Below are positions 54,539 to 64,000 of a stretch of DNA of 64,000 bases, one piece after another. The DNA is from Cyclospora cayetanensis (taxonomy: Eukaryota; Apicomplexa; Conoidasida; Eucoccidiorida; Eimeriidae): NCBI RefSeq assembly GCF_002999335.1, contig NW_020312646.1:151121-215120 (forward strand), written 5' to 3'. The notes under the pieces were generated by a model. That model was not told where the DNA came from. It saw only the letters and a program-made list of their open reading frames with translations, and ran no database searches. Both the position numbers and the translations under genes were made by a program. The stretch's first letter is position 1; each line of letters opens with the position of its first letter.

Positions 54539-57500
54539 TTACATCTGCATAGAGAGATTCGGGGGACCCCTCAGGTGGCGGTTTAGGAGGTGCCATAGAG
54601 CCGAAGAGGAAAGGACGCTGGGCCTGAGAGGAGGCAAGCATCCACAGCCATTTTGCGTGTAAAAAAATGGAAGCTGACACATCGCATCATGGAGGGGGTC
54701 GTTCACTCGGAGACTGCCACCTTCGCCCTGCACTCTGCTGCCGGAGAGGCTGCGAGGCGTGAAAATATATATTCTCTGTGTTGCGGGGGGGACGCTCACG
54801 AGCTGCTTCTGCATTACATGCCTATCGAAGTCAGAGAGCATCCCTTCTATGAGCCAGTCGGGCAGCAGCTGCTCCAGATCCTTCGCCAGCTGCCGCGCAG
54901 CGGCAGGCAGCCAGGGGTATGCAGACACTGCAGCTCCGCTGTACGCCCTGGCAAGAATTAGCCGCACAAGTGCAGGCCCCACAAACAAAAGGCAGAGCCA
55001 CGCCTTTGCTTTTGAGAAGTATGGGGAAGCAAGAGAGTGAGCATCGAGACGGCAAGCAGCCAGGCGCAGCCGGTGCTCAGAAACATGGCTCAAAAACAAG
55101 TACGGCAGACGCGCTTGTCTTGTGTTTTCTACTCTTTGTTGCGCTGTGTGAGTGTGTCGGGTCGACAACAGCACAGCGCAGGCAAATAAAGGCGGGTGCA
55201 GCACCGCATTCTCCTGAAGGGTGTCGGCATTCCAGAAGTGCATGAGGAGAGACTGTCTCCCTCTTTACGAATAACACGAGCCTCGAGGGGGAAAGCGGGG
55301 AGGGGGGAGGGGGCACAAGGAGAGCACCTCAGGCCGGGAAGGAGGAAGTAAATACGACTGAGTGGCACTTTGTAATTCGAGGCGCATCAGGCAAAACCTC
55401 CTCCTACAAACACTAAGGTCCAAATACTGAGGATTTTCGCGAAAAGAAGGCTTCGCCAACTTTTTCTTACCCCGAGGTAAATCGCTCTGCAAGTCGCAAG
55501 CCAAGAAGCTTGAATTGCCGCCAGTCACATTTGGGAAGCTGTGCGATCCACAGCTCCAGACAGCGACGCCGCACATCAGGCTGAGGCTGTGTCAGAATGA
55601 ATCCAAGATCCAGCACGTCCTGAGCCGCATCAAGGCAACCCCACAGGCGGAGAGAAACACGGCACATAGAGAGACAGAGAGTGAGCACTTCTCTGCAGAC
55701 AGACAGACAGACAGGCACCACTGGCGTTGTTGTTGTTGACACCAGTGCCCCCGAGGAATTCCCGCGAGCCTGCTGCTCCGCTTCTCGATGAGAGCGCCTC
55801 TCTCCTGGCTGCTAAGGAGCAAGCCATGCAGACGTTGGGGGCCTTTTTTGCATGCATACGGGGCCTTTGTTGCATGCGTTCTGGCGTCAATAAAAAGCCT
55901 CTTACCTCGCGTATCTCCTTCTCAAACAACGCGGTAACGCCCTTTTGTATTACCAGCAACACCAAAAGCCACTGACTTGGCGCCGCATCCGGGTTGAGGC
56001 CTTCCTGCCTACAGACATGTGCAACAAGCACCCCGCAAGAAGCATCCTCTACTCAGCGTGGCTCAAAGGCGAATGCCTCTTCAGTACTAGCGACTCAGCA
56101 AACACGTTTTTAGTCGCTGCTGGGGATCCCCCATCTCGTGGCCTTCCTATGAGGCTCCTGGGGAACGTAAAGGCGTTCCTTCCAAATCTAGCCCGCCTTT
56201 CCCTGGCCTTTGCCACCAAGAGACGAACAACCTCCACAAGGAGAAAAGCAGCTATTGCGTGAAACAAAACACACGCAATGCGACGTCGCTCTTCCTGGAT
56301 CGCGGTAATCAGAAAGGCGAAGAAATCCCTATCAAACAACGGTTTCATGGACTCAGCCTGAGAACGCGCCAGCGACACAGGGAATTCCCTCAGACAAAGC
56401 AGGGAGAATTCGATAGAGAGGCCTACGTGCAGGTGCATAGAGAGAAACGCATGCCAACACACAGATCAACAGGCACAGAGAGAGACAGAGAGACACAGAG
56501 AGAGACAGAGAGAGAGAGACAGAGAGAGACAGACAGAGAGACAGAGAGAAATACACACACACACACACGCATACACACAGACACACACACTGACACACAG
56601 AAACAGAAGCACAGACAAATACACACATACAAACGCACATAGGCTCACGAGTAGACACACAGATATATACACACATGAACACACGCATACGGGGCAGAGA
56701 GGTTAAGAGAAACGGAAGGCGAGGCTGCTCTCCACAATGAAAGTGCGCGACAGAGAAGCGCAAGCGGCAGGAGAAGGTCCTGTGAGACAAAAGGGATGTT
56801 CGTGTGTGCATACATATTCGTTGAGCTTCGACATATCCTGTACTGCTTGCATGCAAAGCAGCTTGATCTTCTTGAGTTGTGTTGCCGCATTGGCTTGTAG
56901 GAGTGCCCCCAAGTCCTCATAAAGCGAATGCACGAATCGATTTATGAAGCGAAGACGTTCCCGTTCCTCTGCCGACCAAGCCTCCTTCGTTTGCCTGTCT
57001 CCTCTCTCGCTAATCTCCGTCGCTGCTGTCGGCAGACCAACATATGTGGCAGCAGCCGCTGTACTGGAAGCCGCCACGCTCTCAGGAGGCTGACGCGGCG
57101 CTTCGAGCAGGCGGATCGTCAGCAGCAAGAAGTAGGATTCTGCCAGCAACAAGTCTCTGCAAGTCCAGCGCAAGCCTCCGCGAAAAAAGAATTGAGGCAG
57201 GGAGCCGTAAAGCTACAGACGGCGAGCAAGCAGGATGGCTAAGCATTGAAAAGGCGTGGCGAGCGGTCGAGGAAGCAACTAGGGCTTTTTATTTCTTTGG
57301 CAGGAAAAGGCGGAAGAAGAAGAAGGCAAGGAAGGACAGAAGGTGAGAGAGAGAAAAAAAAAGCAGCAGCACCACCACCACCAGCCAAGGAGACGCGGCA
57401 GAAGGGGATAGCAGCGTTCTCTCTCTGTATGTCACTAGAAGGAAAGCTTAACTTGGATCGAGAAGCTCACACGAAGACCTCTATCAGCAAGGCATGCATT

Positions 57501-58005
57501 GCTACCGAAAAACACCTAGAAGGCTCTTTAGGTTGGTTGCGCTCAAGAAGCAAAGGGAAAGCACAAAAAGAAACAAGCGTAAGGGTGTATTTGGAGGCGG
57601 CAGTGCTTAGGGGCAATTTGAAGGACAGACGAAAAGACGGACTTGTACTGCTCGCAGATGAGAAGCCACTGGCTGCGATCCTTTTCTCTTTCAAGCTCCG
57701 ACAGCAGCACGTCGAATCGCCAGATCTAAAAGCAACCGCAGAATGCGCATCTTTCAGCCCAAACTCTTAAAAAGCAACGCGCGACAAGGCCAGCACTGCC
57801 CCACTCTTGGAAGAAAATGTCAGTCTTTCTCCTCTCTGGGGAACAAGGCACCCGCGTCAGTCATTTTGCTTCTTGCAGCTCGTGATCCCTCACGTCTTTC
57901 TGAATCTCCTGGCGAACTTGTGACCGCTCCTGAGGATTCATCAGAAGATAGCGCCGGTGTCTTGGCACTTCTGCGCGCAAAAAGTTGCACTGAGGAGGTA
58001 TTCAA
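54539..58005 (-). CDS. Unidentified multi-exon gene, probable membrane-associated helical protein
   Basis: A series of minus-strand coding-like exons with good splice sites: about 57820-58005; about 57600-57728 (IWRFDVLLSELEREKDRSQW); 56814-about 57160 (RFINRFVHSLYEDLGALLQA, donor GTATGC); about 56080-56376 (RRRIACVLFHAIAAFLLVEV); about 55918-56005 (SQWLLVLLVIQKGVTALFEK, donor GTAAGA); about 55485-55660 (AAQDVLDLGFILTQPQPDVR, donor GTAAGA); and about 54640-55000 (WLCLLFVGPALVRLILARAY, then DWLIEGMLSDFDRHVMQKQL). The product would be mostly alpha-helical with two to three hydrophobic segments, perhaps an organelle membrane protein. I considered a peroxin-like protein but see no decisive motif. 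Ends and phases are approximate. Confidence 0.42.
56460..56690. repeat. AGAC/ACAC simple-sequence block
   Basis: About 230 bp of AGAGAGAC turning into ACACAC/ACAGAC, in the intron between the exon ending at 56814 and the one starting near 56376 of the unidentified minus-strand gene. Confidence 0.75.
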
Positions 58006-58167
58006 ATGCGATCGTCAAGAGGAGCGCAAGACATTCAACGCCGTTCAGAGCGGCCTTGCCGCCGCTTCTCCCTCCCGCATGCAGCACACAGAGAACCCCG
58101 TCATGTACTTGCATGCATAAAGAGACTGACTGGGAGGAAACACAGCGCGCTTTCAGCTGAACGCGCC

Positions 58168-59434
58168 TCAAGAAGACGCTTCCAGGCTACCGCAAAACAT
58201 GCCCCCCTTCTCTCTCCCCCTCCGTTCGGAAGGCAGCTTGCCTTCGAAGGCAGGAACCTCGTGCATCGTGTGGGGCGGAGCAAGATCCGCCGAGGGGCCT
58301 GCAAAGGGATCAATATGTGGGGAACGCGTCTTGATGCCAGCGTCGGTGCTGTCATCGCCTTCCTCTGCATGCAACGCTGCCGCAGCTGGATCGTCTGCAG
58401 CTGCAGCAGCCGCTGCCGCAGCTGCCTCATAGGTATCGATCGCTCGTGTCTCGGGACCGCTGTTCAGCCGCTCGTCGAACTGCTGCACGTAGAGGACAGC
58501 CTTTTGCTGCTCTTCCACCCCAACAAGCCCCTGCTTGCGCTGCAGCAGCTGCCCTTCGAGCTGCGTATCCTGCGTCAAAGGCCTGTACTGCTCGCAGCGA
58601 TCATAGCCCTCCTGCCACGCCTCCCTGAATTCCTCCTCCGTGCAGTTGAGCTGCTGCCGAAGAAGGGCCTCAATATCCGTGAACTGCAGCTGCGGAGGAG
58701 CCGAAGACGCCTCCTGCAGCCGGCAAGCCACCGCATGGGCAGTGTCTTCTTGGAAGGCACGTCGACGCTGTGCAGCATACACACACACACATAGGCACAG
58801 GCACAGGCGTGGCAGCAACGCACAAAGCAGCATCTCACAGAGTCGCATCCGCATCCCAACAAGCAGCCGTAAGCGCTCTGTACAGTGACATGCAGTGTGT
58901 GCACGAATGGAGTGCTGCCAGGCATTTGCCGCTGAGCGGCAGTTGGACTTCCAAACCACACGGGCTGCCGCGGCAGCCCCTGTTTCTGCAAAGACAGACA
59001 TTTTTCGCCTGAAGAAAAAGAGAAGCGGGGAAGATAAAAAGAAGAACAGACAAAGGGAAAGACTTGCCTCTGGCGTCCACGTGGTCATAAATGAGGGAAC
59101 AGCGGCATCTTTAGACTCCAAATCGAGCAGTTCAATGCCCAGCTTCTTTCGCAGAGCTGCAGCATCTTCGGAGGTCTCTGAAGGAGGAGCATCTTTGGCC
59201 TGACTGATACCGCTGCTTGTGTTGCTGCTGCTGCTTGTGTTGTTGCTGCTGCTGCTTGTGTTGTTGCTGCTGCTGCTTGTGTTGTTGTTGCTGCTGCTGC
59301 TTGTGTTGTTGTTGCTGCTGCTGCTTGTGTTGTTGTTGCTGCTGCTGCTTGTGTTTGTGCTGCTGTTATTTCTGCTTCTCGCGTGTGCTTCTGTGACTGC
59401 CTCCGACGGCTCGCCCTTCCTGCTGCGGGGGGGA

Positions 59435-59473
<39 letters not shown>

Positions 59474-61822
59474 TGTTGCGTGGCCTCTTTGTCATGCGGC
59501 GATTGCGCGGTGTTTAAGGCCGGAAAAGCGTTTACGACACGCACGTCATCATTCTCTGGCCCCCCCAAATCGGATAAGCCTCGCTGGGAAAGGCCTGGTG
59601 GAGGCGAGTTCAGCCTTACCTGCTCCATCCGGATGAGATTTTGTCTAGCGTCCTTGTCGTACAGCAGCAGCTGCTGCTGCTGCTGAGCCCCCCCCTGCGT
59701 GTTTTCTTGCTGCAGACCGCTCCCGGAGGCTGCCGCAGCTGCAGCCGCAGCCGCCATATCTTGCTGCAGCTTCCCGACTATGCGTTCCTCCGCTTCGTGC
59801 AGGTGTCGAGACACTTCAGGCCCATACCTGTGCAGCGCCTCGGCTCCAGCAGAGCGGCGAAGGGCAACAACGTGCAGCTGCTGCTGAGGCACCCGCTGCT
59901 GCTGCAAGGCTGCTGCTGCTCGCAAACCCCCAAAAGTCAAACGCAGCTCAATGCCTTCTTCCAGAGGCCAGCAAGCCTCCTGCACCTGCTGCTGCCCACT
60001 CGAACTCTTCGCGCCGCCTCCGCACCCCTCGAACTCGAGCGGCGGCATGAAGAGCAGCAACACCCCGTCGGGCAGGGGCTCTACCTGCAGGTGCACTAGG
60101 GTGTCTGGACACCCAAAGGCCTCAAAAAGGCCGTGACGCATTCCCGGAGAATCCGCCGCAAAGGGCTGCACCAAATGAGGATCTCGTGCATTAGCCCACA
60201 CATCCAGAAGGCCAAGGGCGTGCTTCAGCAGTTGCTCTTCCCACTCGCGCTGCTGTTCATCCGTGATCGTCTCCCTGGCAGGGGGAACAAAAGACGCTCC
60301 CAGCAACGCTTGGGGAATCACAAACTCCGCGAGAACGGCCCCTGGCTGCCTTTGGCCAAACCACATCACACAAATACAGAGATACATATATATGTAGAGA
60401 GGTATATACATAGGCATAGGTACATAGGTATATATATAGGTATAGGAATACATATATACCAATGTATATATATAGGTGTATATATACTTACATTGGTATA
60501 GGTATACATATATATATACATGTCTATCTATCGACTGCCCCATGATCTCTGTGCTGCAGCCTCAACGCAAAGCCCCCGATCTCTTCAGGTGCCCTTTTGT
60601 AGCCACCAGCCAAACCTGGAAGCAGACTGCGCTTTCTGAACGGCAAGCGAGCGAACCTTTGGTCGGCGAAGGGATTTTTCTGAGGCTGTCCACTTCGAGG
60701 AAGAGGGTCATACACAGCGCCTGCCGCTTCTGCCGCTGCGGTTTCTTCAAAGAGGGCTCCCCAATGGGCTCCCCCGCCTTCCGCCACAGGACTGAAGCCT
60801 CTGCTTCTGTGCTTTTCCAGCACGATCGTCAGCTGTTTGGCCGTCAGTTCCCCCGTCTGCTGTCCGTACGGCTGGTAAGAATCCTGCTGCTGCTGCTCGC
60901 AAGGTGCCCTGTACGGCTCCAAGAACCACAGGCACTGGGAACTGTCCACACGGCCCTGCACAGGCGGCAATCAGAGCAGAAAGAACGCAGTGTCACGGGA
61001 GAAGCGGCATGCGCGCATGCGGTCTTTCCGAGGCATTTGACAGAAACCTTTGCCGGCTGGAATATGACGCAGCCTCGTATCCGAAAGAACGAGGCCGAGT
61101 GATGGCAGGCTAGGGAGGCAGAAGCAGAGGCTCTTCTGCTCTGTGCGCAACAGACTCTAAAAGCTTTTTGAGGAGCTTTTCCACCTCACCTTGAGGGTGC
61201 CCTCCAGCAGCGGCTGAAAGCCCTTCAAACACACACGCAGTCTTCGGCCCTCTAGGGTAAACACGACGTCGGCGGGTGTGACAGACGGATCCAGAAGCAG
61301 CTGAACACGCATCTGATCTGCCGTCTCTTCCCACGAAAAGCCCGCGCCTCTGCCCCCTCCCCTCAAAGGCACTGCACACAGTCTGCTCCAGTTCTGCCCG
61401 TCCTCGTTGCTGCACGTTCTCCACAAGCGTATGCCGACGTTGCTGCTGCTGCTCGGGAGAGGCAAGCGGCTGGGAGTCACACAAGGGCCCTTCGCAGCAG
61501 GCCGTTCTGCAGCTTGCCCGTGCAAACATGGAGTGTAGGATCCGCTGGCGGCAGCAGCAGGAAGAATTGCAACACGAAGACGCGAGGCTGCAGACTGCGA
61601 ATGGGTTAAGGCGACAGCACCTTTGGAAACGCGCCACGAGGGCAATGGGGGGGCCCCCAGTAACGCTCGTGGGGAAACCGAATTGCTAGGCGGACAGAGG
61701 AATGCTGCCCGTGCAAGCTTTCCCTTCACGCTGCCAGGATACGGACGAACAGACAGGGCCGCTATGCTCGTGGCTGCGCAGAGCAGCTGCAGCACAAGTC
61801 CAAGCAGTCGATGCGAGCGCAT
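58168..61822 (-). CDS. CS-domain (p23/NudC-like) protein with N-terminal signal sequence and poly-Gln/Asn/Ser tracts
   Basis: Exon 1 61190-61822 (ATG 61820-61822), exon 2 from 60955 to about 60550, exon 3 about 60350 to 59068, exon 4 58168-58767 (TGA). The start MRSHRLLGLVLQLLCAATSI is a clear ER signal, followed by a Ser/Arg/Ala-rich, acid-poor stretch to about residue 90, the bipartite form used for apicoplast import in this phylum. Then a CS fold: FSWEETADQMRVQLLLDPSV, FTLEGRRLRVCLKG and, across the intron, SSQCLWFLE and KQLTIVLEKH. CS domains are Hsp90 co-chaperone-like modules. Exon 3 carries QQQ, AAA and SSSSNNNT repeats, with a conserved-looking part FVPPARETITDEQQREWEEQ. Exon 4 is acidic with FTDIEALLRQQLNCTEEEFR. 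The intron before exon 4 has a GC donor. The join of exons 2 and 3 across an AT-rich intron is not solved. Confidence 0.72.
59215..59475. repeat. Coding triplet repeats: Asn/Ser block and poly-Gln
   Basis: Units of TGTTGTTGCTGCTGCTGCT of 18-27 bp at about 59215-59365 encode repeated SSSSNNNT on the minus strand. A CTG/TTG run at about 59433-59478 encodes 14 consecutive Gln. Both lie within exon 3 of the CS-domain gene. Confidence 0.85.
60365..60535. repeat. TATA/GGTATA microsatellite in intron
   Basis: TATATA, GGTATA and CATAGG units cover about 170 bp between exons 2 and 3 of the CS-domain gene. The minus-strand frame stays open through it as a Tyr/Ile/Val run, which inflates the apparent exon. 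Confidence 0.8.
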
Positions 61823-62890
61823 GCTGCCTGCAGTCACTGCAGCTGCTGCTCTTTCTCTTGTTGCTCTTGCTCTTTCTGCAGCTCTTGCTCTTGCTCTTTC
61901 TGCAGCTCTTGCTCTTGCTCCTGCTAGTGTCTTGACGGATGTGTAGAGCGGGCTGACGGCAGCCGGTGCACTTGAGAGACGTCTTTCTACGCGGATTCTT
62001 GCTGCTTCATCTCAGTGTAAGGAGACTTTGCGCGGAAGAACAACCGCGGGGCCCCTAATTCCCATCCCGTTCCCCCATGCAGCTTGCCCGACTCTGTGTG
62101 AGGCTTCCTCAGCTCGCCTCGAAGCGTTCTTAAAGCTCCTGAGACCACGAGCACTAGCCATCGCAAACCGAAGACGCTAAATAGTTGACCCTCCAGGGGA
62201 TCGGAAGTTCAACACCCTTGGGCCCCCCCCCAGGAACGAGTTCAAGATCCTAAATACTGCTAATTGGCCTCAAGTTAGGTGCTACAGAGTGAAATATTTC
62301 GTGAAACACCGCCCAAATCCATTTTAGCCGAAGAACACTCTTTATCTGTAGCCTGCAAATCTGCGAGCTGGACGCCGCGCAAAGTTGCACGCAGCGCATT
62401 CAGCAACTGACGCTGGCAGCACCCTGATGAAGTAGGCGCGGCAGTCAACCGCATGGGGGGCCCTTGGAAGAGCAGTCTGTTTGATCCAACGATGTAATCT
62501 GGCATTTGCGCCTTCCTGCTTCTGAAGACGACAACAAAGGCAGCAGCAGCTACAGCAACGGCCACTTCGTGGCGGTTGGCAGCAGGGCAAGCCCTTTCAG
62601 ACGTTCAAGTTTCGTCAATGCAGCACTGAAACCAGAACACAGAGGTCGTCCGCCCTCTCTGCTCATCGCATTCTCTCTCTCTGTCGTTTCTGTCGTAATT
62701 TGCTCTGTTTGAATCCAGATCGTGCGCGCGATCTTCGTTTTCAGCGTGGCCCTATCTGCATGCCTCTCTGCCCCGTTGCCGCCCTTACCACAACAGGAGC
62801 GGTCCGTAGCCTCATCCGTAGCAAAGCGCTAGGCGTCTCTCCGCGTGTATACAGCAGCGGGCGACCTCTTGAACCGCTGACTCTCAAGGA
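61823..62890. other. Divergent intergenic region
   Basis: 1.07 kb between the start codons of the CS-domain gene (-) and SF3B6 (+). The first 110 bp hold CTCTTGCT/GCAGCTCTTG repeats upstream of the CS-domain ATG. The last 200 bp before 62891 are pyrimidine-rich in places and probably the SF3B6 leader. No other gene is supported. Confidence 0.5.
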
Positions 62891-63708
62891 ATGCAGGCAC
62901 CGCAGCTGCTCTCCGGGAGGGGCCGCCCCCAGCGCCTCGCACCTGAAGTGTCACGGGTTCTCTACGTAAGGAACCTCCCATTCAAAGTCAACGGCGAAGA
63001 GTTGTACGACATATTCGGCAAGTATGGATCCATCAGACAAATAAGAAAGTAAGTATGGCACCACCATCAAACGCCATCAAGGCACACAACAGCCCTTCGT
63101 AGAGCACCTAATTGCCCGCCCTCTTCACATGCAACGCCGGAAAAAACACCTCAAGGACGCGGATTATAAAAAACGCGAGTCCTTTTCCCCCTACATCCCT
63201 CTCTTCTTCCTGTCTTCCACCGCATTCGTGTTGCTTCCCTAAACGGCATTGCGCGGCTGCCTTGCTGTACGCCAGTAGAGCCTCTTCTCGCTGCCCTCGC
63301 TCTTAGCGTCTACCACACAATTCTGCATAGGAGGTCCTTCTCCCCTTTGACTCGTGACCTCTTCTGTCCTTTTGAGTAACATGCTGGGCTCTCCTCTCTG
63401 TTGACTTCAAAGGCCGTCAAAGTGCCCTCTTCAATCCGGCTCGTCTGCTCTCTGCCTGGCATGTCTCTTTAAGCCACCTGTGTTGTTGGGTGGTTACCGC
63501 TCATGCCTTTTGTCGCTAGATGCCTTCGAAGGAAGGGGGGCCAAACTCTGCTGAGGCTTGACGTGTGTGTGTGTTCTCCTTGTGTGTTACGTGTGTTCTC
63601 TAGAGGAACTTCCCCCACTACCCGGGGCACTGCCTTCGTTGTCTACGATGACGTCTTCGATGCAAAGGCTGCAGTGGATCAGCTCTCTGGATTTAACGTT
63701 GCAGGGCG
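62891..63708 (+). CDS. SF3B6: Splicing factor SF3B6 (p14, branch-site protein), first two exons; 3' end beyond window
   Basis: Exon 1 62891-63048 (ATG 62891) and exon 2 63604-63708, joined phase 2 (donor GTAAGT, acceptor TTCTCTAG); a third exon beyond 64000 is implied by the GTAAGA donor at 63709. The product is an [23 protein letters not shown] (RNP2), [39 protein letters not shown] (RNP1) and [11 protein letters not shown]. This is almost collinear with human p14, which contacts the branch-point adenosine within SF3b of U2 snRNP. The missing C-terminal part should contain the conserved YLVVLYY strand. The N-terminal 15 residues before RLAPEV differ from other p14s. Confidence 0.93.
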
Positions 63709-63749
63709 GTAAGAACTTTTGTGTGTGCTGCTGCCATTGGGAAGCCTGC

Positions 63750-63817
<68 letters not shown>
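63750..63817. repeat. (GA)n microsatellite in SF3B6 intron 2
   Basis: About 33 uninterrupted GA dinucleotides starting roughly 40 bp after the exon 2 donor, on the sense strand of the SF3B6 intron. Confidence 0.93.
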
Positions 63818-63819
<2 letters not shown>

Positions 63820-64000
63820 TCTTCCTGGGGATCACCTTTTCCACAAATATGTGTGATGACGCTGCGAAACTTCCTGCAACGCTTGCTACCGACCTTACTA
63901 CAGTGAGTGCGATTCGGGGCAGGCTCAGTCTGGCTGCTGCCTCTTCCGCGTGCGTGCAGACACAGAGTGGGTCTACTCTACAACCCCACAACGTCTCAGC

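Noticed and set aside
1..64000. Mobile elements or viral insertions
   Set aside because: No reverse transcriptase, integrase, transposase or capsid-like reading frame was recognised on either strand.

Overview
This window is nuclear DNA of a coccidian apicomplexan, most likely an Eimeria species. The evidence is: genes broken by GT-AG introns; exons loaded with in-frame CAG/GCA triplet runs that encode poly-Gln, poly-Ala and poly-Ser; eukaryotic ribosomal, snoRNP and splicing proteins; and a mix of repeat-dense and repeat-free segments like that described for Eimeria tenella chromosomes. Nothing bacterial or viral was seen. All gene models come from reading the sequence; exon joins are given to the base only where frame and splice sites agree.

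Layout. From the left edge to 23186 the minus strand carries one giant gene, midasin (MDN1/Rea1), the six-AAA+ dynein-like ATPase that remodels pre-60S ribosomes. Its C-terminal acidic region and MIDAS domain lie beyond the left edge. From about 23.2 to 31.5 kb the DNA changes character: triplet repeats vanish. This part holds a small micro-exon gene for a secreted coiled-coil protein (24275-25097, +), an NME7-like DM10/nucleoside diphosphate kinase (25638-27375, +) and an A-type iron-sulfur carrier (27645-28619, -). An RCC1-repeat protein (about 31674-36700, -) and the H/ACA snoRNP protein NHP2 (36885-37406, +) are probably divergent neighbours. An SLC35F6-like membrane transporter lies at 38846-42333 (-). 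Then comes a stretch with unresolved coding exons (42.8-46.9 kb, +) and a 230-bp tandem triplication (47402-48092).

Ribosomal protein genes RPS5 (48603-50020, -) and RPS29 (51270-52247, +) follow, then a 24-bp minisatellite of 19 copies, an unidentified multi-exon gene (54.5-58.0 kb, -), a CS-domain protein with an ER signal and possible plastid leader (58168-61822, -), and the first two exons of the splicing factor SF3B6/p14 (62891 to beyond the right edge, +).

Several genes serve ribosome or RNP production (midasin, NHP2, RPS5, RPS29, SF3B6), but they face both ways and need not be co-regulated. The least expected element is the micro-exon gene at 24.3-25.1 kb: seven exons, six introns of only 55-67 nt, and a signal-peptide-like start on an acidic coiled coil.
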